Numbered from the stretch's first letter, positions 1 to 9,572 are shown. The stretch: 64,000 nucleotides of DNA from Roseovarius sp. THAF9 (GCF_009363715.1 NZ_CP045404.1:2758001-2822000), one strand, 5' to 3'. Notes: a model not told the origin generated them from the letters alone. Numbers and translations are program-made.

Positions 1-66
1 TGGCCATCTGCGATGGTGAGACGAGAATTCAGTCGCTAATCAAGTGTTTCAAGGAATCTTTAGACG

Positions 67-918
67 ATGATTTTTAAGAATTCTCTTAGAGTTGCGCGCG
101 CAAACCTCGTGCTTGCGCTTGACCCGCTACGCTTCAAGCAACGGCGGCTGATGCGCGATGCCACTGCGCCAGTCGAAGAAAAAATCAACTTCGATGCCTA
201 CCCTCGGCCCCATTTTGCCTATGGCGTGCACCGGGCAGCGATGCAGGCCAAAGCGCTTGGTATCGACGCGATCAGCGTAATTGAGTTTGGCTGCGCGGGG
301 GGAAATGGGCTTCTGGCACTTGAAGCGATGGCACTTGAAATAGGCAAGGATGTCGGCGTGCGTGTGGACGTCTACGGGTTTGATGTGGGGGAAGGGTTGC
401 CCAAGCCGCTCGACTACCGCGATCTGCCCTACGCGTGGAAGATGGAACAATTCAAGATGGACGTTCCAAAGCTAAAGGCGAGACTGACAGCCGCCCAATT
501 GGTGATAGGAGACGTCGCTGACACGGTCGAGCCGTTCGGTCAACGTGAGGGTTTGGCGCCTGTTGGGTTCATATCGTTCGACTTGGATTATTATTCGTCA
601 ACAATGGCGGCGTTCAAAATCTTTGATGCCGAAACCGCAAAGATGCTACCGCGCGTCTACTGCTATTTCGACGATATCATTGGCCCTGACAACGAATTGC
701 ATTGCGAGTACGTTGGAGAGTTGCTCGCGATAAAAGACTTCAACGCATCGAAGTCGGCTAAGAAGATCGCTCAGATCAATGGCCTGTCATGGAAGCGCTA
801 TATACCGGCGCCGTGGAATGACAGCATGTTTATCATGCATGCATTCGATCATCCCCTTTATGGGGTCTACATCGATACAAAGGTCGACATGGATCTTGCG
901 CTTGATTCCACCAACTAG
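67..918 (+). CDS. TylF-like class I SAM-dependent methyltransferase, substrate unknown
   Basis: The 283-residue protein shows a Rossmann-type SAM-binding pattern. A glycine-rich motif I (VIEFGCAGGNG) lies near residue 70, an acidic loop (YGFDVGEG) near 103, and a GDVADTV stretch near 146. The later sequence FISFDLDYYSSTMAA followed by YCYFDDIIG resembles the metal-binding aspartate region of TylF/MycF-type sugar O-methyltransferases, so a role in modifying a surface glycan or secondary metabolite is possible but not shown. An ATG with AGGA about 11 bases upstream supports the start. Base composition is visibly less GC-rich than the rest of the window and the gene is followed by decayed DNA, which suggests an acquired segment. 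An open frame closing at 37-39 may be the tail of an upstream gene. Confidence 0.6.
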   Translation: MIFKNSLRVARANLVLALDPLRFKQRRLMRDATAPVEEKINFDAYPRPHFAYGVHRAAMQAKALGIDAISVIEFGCAGGNGLLALEAMALEIGKDVGVRVDVYGFDVGEGLPKPLDYRDLPYAWKMEQFKMDVPKLKARLTAAQLVIGDVADTVEPFGQREGLAPVGFISFDLDYYSSTMAAFKIFDAETAKMLPRVYCYFDDIIGPDNELHCEYVGELLAIKDFNASKSAKKIAQINGLSWKRYIPAPWNDSMFIMHAFDHPLYGVYIDTKVDMDLALDSTN

Positions 919-1111
919 CCCGATTGGCGAGGACATTTCACCACTAGACCTGCCTATTCCGATATAGCCCGAAGGAGAACGGCGCCCTTGCGACAGGTCT
1001 GCACACGTCCCCCTTTTTCCCTCTCCCCGAACACGCGATTGGACCTGTGATCGGCACTCGTTTCTTATGCGTTCCATTGGACGCACACGTCATTTTATTG
1101 AGGAAGACGGG

Positions 1112-1690
1112 ATGGGACTAATTTCAAGATTGACGGCGCTGGCCAGCCTCGTGCCGGTGATCGCATTGGCGGCCAAGCGCGAGAAAGTCGACGTCAGGGG
1201 CGAGCTCATAGACACCTGGCGCTATTATTCGGGCGTCATGGGCAGGCCCAACGCCGTGGTCGGCACCGCGCATCACACCTACGCTTTTTGGTGCTCCGCT
1301 AGGGGATCCCCATGGGCCTGTTGGGCGAGGATAGCGAGGTCTACATGGTCTTGATGATTGAGCGCGACGATGCCTCGGCCTCGGGCTATACCCAACTGCG
1401 GCTGGCCAGCCACGAGGTGCGCGCGAACGGCATGCTCTACCGGCGCGGTTCGAGGCCAACGAGATCAATTGGAACGGCACCCAAAGGACCGTCCGGTCCG
1501 GTTTTGCCCCCGGGAAATGCCCCGATCCGAGGTGGCCGGCGGAGAAAGAGGTTCAAATCTTCGGCTTTGAAGGTCTCCTACCACCCCAGCCAATTCTCTT
1601 TGATCCTTTCCCCGCTGACCCGGCAACGCCGTCCTGGTGTCGAAGTGCCCCGGACAGTGCCCCGCCGGATGCCGCGGGTGAGCGGCTGAG
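1112..1690 (+). pseudogene. Decayed gene with at least two frameshifts, unknown product
   Basis: Coding-like sequence moves between three frames. From 1112 to about 1300 it gives a hydrophobic, signal-like N-terminus (MGLISRLTALASLVPVIALA) and then TWRYYSGVMGRPNAVVG. From about 1310 to 1445 another frame gives MGLLGEDSEVYMVLMIERDD and YTQLRLASHEVRANGMLYRR. From 1446 a third frame gives RFEANEINWNGTQRTVRS and ILFDPFPADP. No single frame runs through. The simplest reading is one exported or membrane protein of about 190 residues broken by indels. I do not recognise the family. Confidence 0.4.
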
Positions 1691-2184
1691 TGGTTCCGGC
1701 GGAGGCATTCCCGCTTGGCCGTTAGAGGAAGTCCGGGTCCGTCCATCCCAAACGTCCAGTGCGCCCAGTCGTCGTGCTTGTTGTCTCTCTGCCAGTCGAT
1801 CCGGAGATGGTCTAGGTCTACGCACCGACGGTTGTAGTAGCGGTGACGTATCATCCTGCGACCTCCCCGGTCAGCACGCAGCAGATGAATCGGTAGGCTT
1901 CGATCGTGCGATTGTGGAAACTTATCTTTCCGGGTTTGACGGTGTCAGCAACCAGAAGCCGCTGTCGGCCTGCTCGGCGCTTTCCAAAAGCGAGAGGGCC
2001 CGTCTCCGCGCCTCCTTCAGCTGAATTTCAGCACGTGCCGGAATCAAGCCTCGCTTTCGTCCTCAAAGCACGGGTGGGCGAAGCCACTTGGCCTTCGGGC
2101 CGCAAGCCGTGTAAATGAGAACCAGGGGCAGCACCAAATCGTGACGGGTCCAGTGCTTTGCAAACAAGAACGGAGTCCTACCAT
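1691..2184. other. Non-coding or degenerate stretch before the CoA-transferase gene
   Basis: No convincing intact gene. On the minus strand two short coding-like peptides appear: LKEARRRALSLLESAEQADS, running to a stop near 1922, and IDWQRDNKHDDWAHWTFGMD around 1740-1810. They may be remnants of lost genes, but neither has a clear family. The last 30 bases carry the ribosome-binding site (CGGAG at 2171-2175) of the next gene. Confidence 0.4.
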
Positions 2185-3399
2185 ATGCCAGGACCGCTCA
2201 AAGGGTTTCGCGTGATCGACCTGACGACAATGATCTCTGGCCCGCTGGCCACCATGACCCTCGCGGATCAGGGCGCCGACGTGATCAAGATAGAGCATCC
2301 CCGAGGCGGCGACCACAGCCGCCAGGTCACCGGTCGGCGCGGTGGATTTTCGGCCTCTTTCCTGAACAACAACCGAGGCAAGAAATCGGTAACGCTGAAC
2401 CTCAAGGACAAGCGCGGCGTTGACGCCGCGCTGAGGCTTTGCGAAACGGCGGACGTCTTCGTTCAAAACTTCAGACCCGGCGTGGCCGAGCGGATCGGCC
2501 TTGGCGAGGCGGCCGTGCGTGCAGTACGCCCCAACATCATATACACCTCCATCGCGGGGTTCGGTTTCGAAGGCGACTGGGCCGGCAAACCTGTCTACGA
2601 CCCGCTCATACAGGCACTTTCCGGACTGGCGAGCGTACAAGGCGGCGCGGATGCCGCGAGACCCCGGCTTGTGCGCACCATTCTGCCCGACAAACTGACC
2701 GCAGTTCAGGCGGCCCAAAGCATCACCGCGGCCCTGCTCGCCCGCAGCCGCACCGGCCAAGGCAGCCACGTACAGATCTCCATGCTGGATACGGTTCTCG
2801 CCTTCCTGTGGAGTTCGGACATGGCGGGCTACACGTTTGTCGGCGACGAGGTGGAGCCGGACCAGAGTGGCAACGCACAAACCTTCGTCGAGCTTATCTA
2901 CCAGACCGCCGATGGCTGGATGGCCGTCTCGGCTCATACGGACAGTACCTGGGCGGGGCTGGCCGCCGCCGTTGACCGGCCGGACTGGCTGGACGATCCG
3001 CGTTTCGCAACCGTTGCCGCGCGGGAAGAAAACAAACCTGCCCGTCTTGAACTAACGCAGGAGGCTTTGTTGCAGGACACGACAGAGAGCTGGATGCAGC
3101 GGCTAAGTGCCGAAGACGTACCCTGCGCGCCGGTCCTGACACGCGCCGAAGTCTACGCGCACCCGCAAGTCGTCGCCAACGGCATTGTCCTGGAACAATA
3201 CCATCCTCAGGCCGGCACTCTGCGGCAGGCCAGATCACCCGCGCGGTTTTCAGCCACTCCCACTGACACTTCGTCGCCTGCCCGGCGGCTGGGCGAAGAC
3301 ACGCGCGCGGTGCTGACAGCGGCGGGCTTTGACGCGGCCGAGATCGACGAGATGATCGCGACCGGCGTCGCGACGGATACACAGGACAGCGAAGAATGA
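2185..3399 (+). CDS. CaiB/BaiF (family III) CoA-transferase
   Basis: This 404-residue protein has the family III CoA-transferase pattern. The N-terminus LKGFRVIDLTTMISGPLATM is followed by LADQGADVIKIEHPRGGD, VTLNLKDKRG and VFVQNFRPGV. The likely catalytic aspartate is D139 in KPVYDPLIQALSG. Members move CoA between carboxylic acids (formyl-CoA:oxalate, carnitine, succinyl-CoA:acid donors); the substrate cannot be read here. The ATG at 2185 has GGAG nine bases upstream and is preferred over an in-frame start at 2158. The stop overlaps the next gene's ATG (ATGA), so the transferase and the glutathione transferase are probably translated together. Confidence 0.85.
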   Translation: MPGPLKGFRVIDLTTMISGPLATMTLADQGADVIKIEHPRGGDHSRQVTGRRGGFSASFLNNNRGKKSVTLNLKDKRGVDAALRLCETADVFVQNFRPGVAERIGLGEAAVRAVRPNIIYTSIAGFGFEGDWAGKPVYDPLIQALSGLASVQGGADAARPRLVRTILPDKLTAVQAAQSITAALLARSRTGQGSHVQISMLDTVLAFLWSSDMAGYTFVGDEVEPDQSGNAQTFVELIYQTADGWMAVSAHTDSTWAGLAAAVDRPDWLDDPRFATVAAREENKPARLELTQEALLQDTTESWMQRLSAEDVPCAPVLTRAEVYAHPQVVANGIVLEQYHPQAGTLRQARSPARFSATPTDTSSPARRLGEDTRAVLTAAGFDAAEIDEMIATGVATDTQDSEE

Positions 3400-4121
3400 T
3401 TGATCTTTACTACGCCCCCACACCCAACGGGTGGAAAGCCGCGATCATGCTGGAGGAGACGGGTCTTGCCTACCGTCCGATCCTGATGCGTCTTAGCGAG
3501 GGCGATCAGTTCACCCGAGAATTTCTGAAGATCAGCCCCAACGCGAAGATGCCGGCTATCGTCGACCACGCACCCGCAGATGATTGGGGCGACACCCCCG
3601 TATCCATTTTCGAATCCGGCGCGATCCTGCTTTATCTCGCGGACAAGACGCGCCAATTCGCCCCGCCGGAAAATCATCGCAGACGCCGTAAGGAACTGCT
3701 GGAGTGGCTTTTCTGGCAGGTCGGCAACCAGGGCCCGATGGGCGGACAGCTCAGCCATTTCCGAAATTACGCTCCGCGAGACCAACGCGACTACGGCTTC
3801 AAGCGGTACTTAGGCGAATACGACCGCAACCTCGGCGTGCTCGAGGCTCGGCTGGAAACACGAGACTACATCCTCGACGACTATTCCATCGCCGACATGC
3901 TGGCATTCCCGTGGGCCTTCATCGCCAAACCGCTCGGAGCCTCGCTCGACAATTTCCCGCGCGTGGCCGACTGGCGTGCACGGATCAAGGAAAGGCCGGC
4001 TGTGCAACGCGCCATCGACCTGCACAAGTCCAAGCAAAATAGCGGCCGACACCGGGTCGACAACAACACAATCCTGTTCAATCAGTCCGCAGCGTCCTTC
4101 AAACCCAAATCCGCCGACTAA
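3396..4121 (+). CDS. Glutathione S-transferase family protein (YfcG/YghU-like)
   Basis: The 241-residue protein begins with a thioredoxin-fold GST N-domain. Its PTPNGWKAAIMLEE motif is the T/P-x-N signature of the bacterial Nu-class (YfcG/YghU-like) enzymes, which use bound glutathione or GS-SG rather than a catalytic Cys or Tyr. NAKMPAIVDH and ESGAILLYLADK complete the glutathione site, and an alpha-helical C-domain follows. The start codon overlaps the CoA-transferase stop by four bases. Pairing with a CaiB-type enzyme may mean detoxification or thiol-linked processing of the same substrate, but that is inference. It could equally be a general disulfide reductase. Confidence 0.85.
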   Translation: MIDLYYAPTPNGWKAAIMLEETGLAYRPILMRLSEGDQFTREFLKISPNAKMPAIVDHAPADDWGDTPVSIFESGAILLYLADKTRQFAPPENHRRRRKELLEWLFWQVGNQGPMGGQLSHFRNYAPRDQRDYGFKRYLGEYDRNLGVLEARLETRDYILDDYSIADMLAFPWAFIAKPLGASLDNFPRVADWRARIKERPAVQRAIDLHKSKQNSGRHRVDNNTILFNQSAASFKPKSAD

Positions 4122-4196
4122 AGTGTCTCGCGATAAGCTGTTGTTCAGATTTATCGCAAAACGCTTCAAGCACGATTGCAAGGACACTCGCGTCGA

Positions 4197-5006
4197 TCAT
4201 CGCTCTATTTGCGCGCCCCGTCTTTCCCAGCCGTGCTCGCCGAGCGTGTACCGGGTGCGTCCGGAGTCGTGAAAGGTGCCGTCTTCGGCCACCATCCGCG
4301 TCACGGTGACGTCTTCGGCGGTGCAATCCAGTACAGCGAAATCATTCGGATGGCCGCGTCGCCGCGTGGACAGACCGGTGCCACAGTGCAACTGCAAGGT
4401 CATGTTCGCGCCCTTTCGACGCACGAAAGGTTCAACCAACCACTGGTGAAGATGCCCCGACATGATGACGTGAGGCCCGCATTGGGCCCAGTGCTCCAGC
4501 GCCTCCGAGGCACCGATCATCAGATCCTTTTCCACATCGGCGGTATGGTGAAACGGATGATGTGCGGCGATGATGGTCAGACCGCCTTGATTCGAGGAGA
4601 TTGCCTCTCCCACTCTGTGAACATCATTCTCTCCCACGCGTCCCCGCTGGTGTGCCCACGGGTCAGTCGTGTTCAGACCCACGACCTTGACGTCGCCCAG
4701 ATCGACGCACGGTTCAAGCTCTGGACAAATCCAGCACTTGTAGCGTCGAAACGGGTCCAAAGCCCTCAAAAGCAGATTATAAAGCGGAATATCGTGATTG
4801 CCGGGCACACCCAGCCACGGCTGACCCAGCGAATTCATGAAGTCGGCGGCGGGTCGGAACTGAGAAGCACGCGCGCGCTGGACAAAGTCACCGGCCATGA
4901 TAACCAGATCCGGTGCCGCGCCTTGTATTGCGGTCCTGAGCGGGTCCAGGAGGTCGGGGTCCTCCCTGCCGAAATGCAGGTCGCTGATCTGCACCAGCCG
5001 GATCAT
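4197..5006 (-). CDS. Calcineurin-like metallophosphoesterase
   Basis: The 269-residue protein carries the full dinuclear metallophosphatase set: D9 and H11 in QISDLHFG, D40 in VIMAGDF, N70 and H71 in GVPGNHD, then AAHHPFHH and MSGHLHQW. Length and motifs fit the 3',5'-cyclic nucleotide or general phosphodiesterase branch, but the substrate is not readable. The ATG at 5006 overlaps the end of the upstream lipid-kinase-like gene by four bases, so the two form a tight operon. An in-frame start at 5051 would lie inside the neighbour and has no merit. Confidence 0.85.
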   Translation of the reverse strand: MIRLVQISDLHFGREDPDLLDPLRTAIQGAAPDLVIMAGDFVQRARASQFRPAADFMNSLGQPWLGVPGNHDIPLYNLLLRALDPFRRYKCWICPELEPCVDLGDVKVVGLNTTDPWAHQRGRVGENDVHRVGEAISSNQGGLTIIAAHHPFHHTADVEKDLMIGASEALEHWAQCGPHVIMSGHLHQWLVEPFVRRKGANMTLQLHCGTGLSTRRRGHPNDFAVLDCTAEDVTVTRMVAEDGTFHDSGRTRYTLGEHGWERRGAQIER

Positions 5007-5920
5007 TCCGCCGCGGCTGCTTGGCTGGTCGCATCGGGCAGACGGACGCAAATGGCGTTCTTCAGGATGCTGAACTCGAATGGACCTTTCATGCGACGAC
5101 GCTCTCCATCCAAGGCGACATCCCGCGCAGACCGCCTGGTCTCGACGGTTGCGCGTTCGCCGGTCAGCAAGGTGAAGTCCCGGCCTTTGCGCACGTCACG
5201 CAACGCGACCAGAAACGCTTTCCAGATCAACATGAAGCGGCCTACATCCGGCGCAAGCAATATCGCGAACTTGCCGTTCCTGACCGCATCCGCGCCTTCA
5301 ATCTCGAATTCATCCAGCTGATACGCGCTCATGCCGACAAACATCGTGGGGGCCTTCGCGCTTTGCAGCTGCCCATCGACCTCGATGCGCATTGTCAGCG
5401 GGCTGTAGACGGTCACCATCGCCACAATGACCGACCAGTAGGCCGCCAGCCGCGACCGTCCCCAGCGCTGATAAATGCTTTCGCGCTGCTTCAGGATAGC
5501 GGGATAAAGCCCGATGCTCGCGTTGTTGATGAAAACCTGTCCGTTTACGCATCCAAGGTCGATCAACACCTTGCGCCCGGCGCAGATCGCGTCGACTGCC
5601 TCTTCGATATCCTCGGGGATACCGAAACGCCGCGCGAAATAATTGAACGTGCCGAACGGAAGAACACCAAGATCGACCCCGCTTTTGGACAGCGCCCCCG
5701 CAACCGCACAGATGGTGCCGTCCCCGCCCGCCGCGACAACGCATTCGACCCCGGGGGCTTTGATCGCTCTCGCTACCTTCGCCGCGATATCGTCGCCGCC
5801 TTTCACGGGCACGATGGTCACAGACACGCCACGCGCATCGAACAAGCGTTCGAGCGTATCTGCGCCGGGGTTGTCGTCGCCTTTCCCGGACTCGGTATTG
5901 AAGATAACTACATAAGACAT
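5003..5920 (-). CDS. Diacylglycerol kinase-like (DAGKc/YegS-type) lipid kinase family protein
   Basis: The 305-residue protein has the DAGK catalytic signature GGDGT at residues 65-69, followed by LGVLPFGTFNYFARRFG, and ends in a beta-rich C-terminal domain. The N-terminal VIFNTESGKG is the usual first strand and loop of this fold. Members phosphorylate lipid alcohols such as diacylglycerol or phosphatidylglycerol at the inner membrane. Paired with the overlapping metallophosphoesterase, it may make and remove a phosphorylated lipid, but this is inference. I chose the ATG at 5920 because homology to the family begins there (MSYVVIFN). Confidence 0.85.
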   Translation of the reverse strand: MSYVVIFNTESGKGDDNPGADTLERLFDARGVSVTIVPVKGGDDIAAKVARAIKAPGVECVVAAGGDGTICAVAGALSKSGVDLGVLPFGTFNYFARRFGIPEDIEEAVDAICAGRKVLIDLGCVNGQVFINNASIGLYPAILKQRESIYQRWGRSRLAAYWSVIVAMVTVYSPLTMRIEVDGQLQSAKAPTMFVGMSAYQLDEFEIEGADAVRNGKFAILLAPDVGRFMLIWKAFLVALRDVRKGRDFTLLTGERATVETRRSARDVALDGERRRMKGPFEFSILKNAICVRLPDATSQAAAAE

Positions 5921-6133
5921 GCAGGCTTTCGCGTTTCTTTGGTCGTTTCCGGTACCGGGACTGCAAATCCACAGGTCATCAGGACACATAACTGCCCGGA
6001 ATTACCTTCTGTTCCGCTACAAGGTCCGAAACGTCGAAATAAACCGCCCAGCAAAAAAACTTGCGCGATCAGAACCGCGAACACCGTCCCCCGTCACACA
6101 CGCTTACAGCGCCGATGAGGCACAACAAATGCA

Positions 6134-7612
6134 TCACCGCATCACGAAAGGATTGGCCATCGGACGGTCCGATGTATTGATCCAGACGGTCTTTGTGCAG
6201 GTATAGTCGCGAACCGCTTCCAGCCCGGCTTCGCGCCCGTACCCCGACTGGTTGAAGCCTCCGAATGGCGCGATGGGCGACACAGCGCGATACGTGTTCA
6301 CCCAGCAGATTCCGGCCCGCAGGCGAGACGACACGCGATGCGCCCGTGACAGGTTTTCCGTGAACACCCCGGAACCAAGACCGTAAGGCGTGCTGTTGGC
6401 CAGGGCGATGGCCTCTTCCTCGGTATCGAAGGGCAAAAGCGACATGACAGGGCCGAACATCTCGACCTTCAGGGTTTCCGTATCGGCGTCGACACACTCG
6501 ACCAGGGTCGGCGCCATGTAATTTCCCGCACGGTCTTGCGGTGTACCGCCAAATCGGATCTTTGCGCCGCCCGCGACCGCAGCGGCAAGCGTTGCCTCGA
6601 TCTTCCGTATCTGCTCGCCAGTGCAAAGCGGGCCGATCTGCGTATGGGGATCCAGCGGATCGCCGACGACGACGCCCTTGACCGTGTCCTCGATCCTTGC
6701 GGCCAGATCATCGAGGATCGACCGGTGCACCAGCCCGCGTGTTCCCGCCACGCAGCTTTGGCCCGAAGCCCCGAAGTTGCCTGCGATCAGGCCATTGGCC
6801 GCCCCTTCCAGGTCGGCGTCCTCGAACACGATGATGGGTGATTTCCCCCCAAGCTCCAGCGTGGTGACGGCGAAATTTTCGGCCGAGTTGCGCACGACAT
6901 GCCGCGCCGTGTCCGGCCCGCCTGTGAAAGCGATGCGGTCCACGTCCGGATGGCGCGTCAGCGGAATGGCGCAATTCTGGGCATCCCCGGCAATGATCGA
7001 GACGACCCCCTTGGGAAAACCTGCCTTTTCAATCAGGCGCGCAAACTCGAGCATCGGCGCAGGCGCGATCTCGGATGCCTTCAGGACGACGGTGCAACCA
7101 GCGGCAAGCGCTGGGCCAAGCTTGGTCGCCGTCAGGAACATCTGCGCATTCCACGGCACGATCGCCGCGACGACACCAATCGGCTCGCGACGGGTGTAAA
7201 CATGCATATCGGGCTTGTCGATCGGCAGGACCGCCCCTTCGATCTTGTCCGCCAATCCTGCGTAATACCGGTAATAGTCTCCGACATAAGCAGACTGGCT
7301 CGCGGTTTCGGCAAGCAGCTTGCCGCTATCGGTGGTCTCGATCCGTCCCAGTTCCGGAGCGTGTTCTTCGATCAGGTCCGCCAACCGGTAAAGCAGCTTG
7401 CCCCGCTGAGTCTGGGTCATGTCGCGCCATTCCGGATCGTCGAGCGCCCGGCGCGCGGCCAAAACGGCACGGTCGACATCCGCGGCAGACGCACAGGCAA
7501 ACGTGGCCCAGTCCTGCCCGGTGGCGGGGTTCTGCGATGCCATTCTCTGGCCCTCCTCCCCGTCGGCCCAAGCACCGTCAATGAATAGCTGGAAATGTGG
7601 TTTGCTTGGCAT
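6134..7612 (-). CDS. NAD(P)-dependent aldehyde dehydrogenase
   Basis: A full-length ALDH of 492 residues. The oxyanion asparagine is N155 (VPWNAQ), the general base E253 (ELGGKSP) and the nucleophile C287 (GQSCVAG). It oxidises an aldehyde to a carboxylate with NAD(P)+. The start at 7612 has AGGTGAGG upstream and lies eight bases after the luciferase-like monooxygenase stop. It is the last gene of a five-gene operon, so it probably takes the aldehyde released by that pathway. The exact aldehyde is unknown. Betaine-aldehyde-type enzymes look similar, but there is no betaine gene context here. Confidence 0.9.
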   Translation of the reverse strand: MPSKPHFQLFIDGAWADGEEGQRMASQNPATGQDWATFACASAADVDRAVLAARRALDDPEWRDMTQTQRGKLLYRLADLIEEHAPELGRIETTDSGKLLAETASQSAYVGDYYRYYAGLADKIEGAVLPIDKPDMHVYTRREPIGVVAAIVPWNAQMFLTATKLGPALAAGCTVVLKASEIAPAPMLEFARLIEKAGFPKGVVSIIAGDAQNCAIPLTRHPDVDRIAFTGGPDTARHVVRNSAENFAVTTLELGGKSPIIVFEDADLEGAANGLIAGNFGASGQSCVAGTRGLVHRSILDDLAARIEDTVKGVVVGDPLDPHTQIGPLCTGEQIRKIEATLAAAVAGGAKIRFGGTPQDRAGNYMAPTLVECVDADTETLKVEMFGPVMSLLPFDTEEEAIALANSTPYGLGSGVFTENLSRAHRVSSRLRAGICWVNTYRAVSPIAPFGGFNQSGYGREAGLEAVRDYTCTKTVWINTSDRPMANPFVMR

Positions 7613-7620
7613 TTTGCACC

Positions 7621-8661
7621 TCACCTGAAAGCCGGCATGACGTCTTCGATGAACCGCTCGAGCGAGGCCCGCTTGCGTTCGAAACTCATACCGCTGTCTA
7701 TCCAAAACGAGTACTCATCATACCCGAGTTCTTCGTATTTCCTGATCTTTTCGATCACATCATCAGCCGTTCCAATGGTCAGGTCACGCGCCATATTCTC
7801 GGCGCTCATCAACCTGTTGCCTGCCATCTCTTCCTCTGTCAGAGGCGCAAGCAAGCCCTTTTCCACTGGGCGCTTGTTTTGAAACCAGGCGCCGAAATAG
7901 CAGTAGAACCGCGACAACTCGCGCGCCGCCAGCGCCACATCCTCCGCGTCGGATCCGACATAGGTATGATGCAGAAGCATGATCTTGGGGCGCGGGCCAT
8001 CGTGGCTGTCGCAGGCCGCATCGAACCGTTGCTTCAGCGTGGTGATCTCGTCCAGCCCTTGCCATAACGGGGTCACCTGAATGTTGAACCCGTTATGCAC
8101 GCCGAATTCATGGCTATTGGGGTCGCGCGCCGCAATCCAGATCGGCGGGCCGCCGGGCTGAACTGGCTTGGGCGCGGATGTCGTGGCGGGAAAATTGAAG
8201 AACACGCCATCATGGGCGCAGTCACCGGTCCATAGTTGAGGAAGCAGCGGCGCCAGCTCGCGCATGCGCTGACCGGCCTCCCACGCGTCCAGACCGGGCA
8301 TGAGCCGTTCGTATTCATAGGAATAGGCCCCGCGCGCGATCCCCAGTTCGATGCGTCCGTCGGTCATCAGGTCAGCGGCTGCGGCCTCCCCGGCCAGTTT
8401 GATCGGGTGCCAGAACGGCGCGATGACGGTCCCGGTGCCTAGTTTCACGTTCCTGGTATGATGGGCAATATGCACCAGCGACATCAAGGGGTTCGGGGCA
8501 ATTGTGAATTCCATGCCATGATGCTCGCCCGTCCAGACCGCGCGCATCCCGGCGTCATCCGCCATCTTGCACAGCTCGATCAACTCCGCTTGCAGCTGCT
8601 TGTGCGATTGGTCCTCCGTCAGACGTTCCATATGCACGAAAAGCGAGAAGTCCATTTTCAT
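7621..8661 (-). CDS. LLM-class (luciferase-like) flavin-dependent monooxygenase
   Basis: The 346-residue protein begins MKMDFSLFVHMERL and carries AVWTGEHHG, the conserved first-strand/helix region of the bacterial luciferase family, then VKLGTGTVIAPFWHP, RIELGIARGAYSYEYERLM and GPPIWIAARDPNSHEFG. These are two-component enzymes that use reduced FMN and O2. The reductase is very probably the next gene upstream, whose stop overlaps this start by four bases. Typical reactions are aldehyde oxidation, Baeyer-Villiger oxidation and C-N or C-S bond cleavage. The surrounding hydrolase and ALDH favour oxygen insertion followed by hydrolysis, but the substrate is unknown. Confidence 0.88.
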   Translation of the reverse strand: MKMDFSLFVHMERLTEDQSHKQLQAELIELCKMADDAGMRAVWTGEHHGMEFTIAPNPLMSLVHIAHHTRNVKLGTGTVIAPFWHPIKLAGEAAAADLMTDGRIELGIARGAYSYEYERLMPGLDAWEAGQRMRELAPLLPQLWTGDCAHDGVFFNFPATTSAPKPVQPGGPPIWIAARDPNSHEFGVHNGFNIQVTPLWQGLDEITTLKQRFDAACDSHDGPRPKIMLLHHTYVGSDAEDVALAARELSRFYCYFGAWFQNKRPVEKGLLAPLTEEEMAGNRLMSAENMARDLTIGTADDVIEKIRKYEELGYDEYSFWIDSGMSFERKRASLERFIEDVMPAFR

Positions 8662-9572
8662 GTCCCTTCTTGTGACTGGTGTACATCCCCACGTCGCGCA
8701 TCACCGATATAAAGACCGAAGCTGCGAGTCCGCGTCTCGACCGCGTATCGCATCATCATGTCGCGGATCGCGGACGAGGCGAATTTCAGATCAGGGATTT
8801 CGGCGACCGGGCACCGGGTGAAACCGGTGGTGCCGCCGCCGTTTGCCGTCGCGAGGAAATACGAGCATTGCGTATTGCCGTCGTTGAAAACCGAATAGGC
8901 AGGCCCAAGCGTCACCGGCTGTCCCCGTCCCGCCACGTCCTGACACAAGCGCTGGCGTGAATTCTCGCGATCTTCCGCAACGACCTGCGGCGGTCGAAAC
9001 CCGCGATCTGTCGCTTCCAACAGCACATCATCGCCCAGTGCAATGATCGCGCCAAAGAGCGCCGCATTGCCCGACGGCTCCAACGCCGCACGCTCCAGGC
9101 CCAAGCTGAAGAACCGCCCACCAGCATAGCCCAGCCCCCGCCCGGCGTCATGGCTGACACCCTGAACCTCACCGATCAGGATCGCATGATCCCCGGCATC
9201 GACCACGTCATGAGTCCGGCACGAAAACTGCGCCACCGCACCATCGACAAGGATATTGCCAAGCGCGTCTTCGCGATGCGCGACCCGCGCAAAACGGTCG
9301 CCCTTGTAGCCGGCAAAGGTGTTCGCCACCTCTTCCTGACCCTCGGCAAGCACGTTCACGGCGAAATGAAGGCAGGTCGCAAAGCTGTCATAGGACGACA
9401 GGAACTTGCCGGGACACACCAGCAACAACGGCGGATCGAGAGACACCGACGAAAAGGAATTGGCCGCGAACCCCACGGGCTCCCCCGCCGCGTTCCGGGT
9501 GGTCACGACCGTCACGCCGGTCATGAAACTGCCGAAGGCGCGGCGCAGAGCAAGACTGTCCAAAGAGGTCAT
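8658..9572 (-). CDS. Flavin reductase with long C-terminal extension
   Basis: Residues 1 to about 165 form a flavin reductase (HpaC/RutF-type) domain: LRRAFGSFMTGVTVVTTR, VGFAANSFSSVSLDPPLLL, a middle segment with FAVNVLAEGQ, and DHAILIGEVQ. It would supply reduced flavin to the luciferase-like monooxygenase downstream. The protein continues to 304 residues, about twice the usual length. The extra part contains DRGFRPPQV and TQCSYFLATANGG and is unassigned. The ATG at 9572 overlaps the upstream hydrolase stop (ATGA); a GTG two codons earlier is possible. Gene overlap on both sides means tight translational coupling. Confidence 0.85.
   Translation of the reverse strand: MTSLDSLALRRAFGSFMTGVTVVTTRNAAGEPVGFAANSFSSVSLDPPLLLVCPGKFLSSYDSFATCLHFAVNVLAEGQEEVANTFAGYKGDRFARVAHREDALGNILVDGAVAQFSCRTHDVVDAGDHAILIGEVQGVSHDAGRGLGYAGGRFFSLGLERAALEPSGNAALFGAIIALGDDVLLEATDRGFRPPQVVAEDRENSRQRLCQDVAGRGQPVTLGPAYSVFNDGNTQCSYFLATANGGGTTGFTRCPVAEIPDLKFASSAIRDMMMRYAVETRTRSFGLYIGDARRGDVHQSQEGT

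Noticed and set aside
4130..4157. Hairpin GCGATAA...TTATCGC between the GST and metallophosphoesterase genes as a terminator
   Set aside because: Only seven base pairs, a 14-base loop and no T-run on either strand; not enough for a terminator call.
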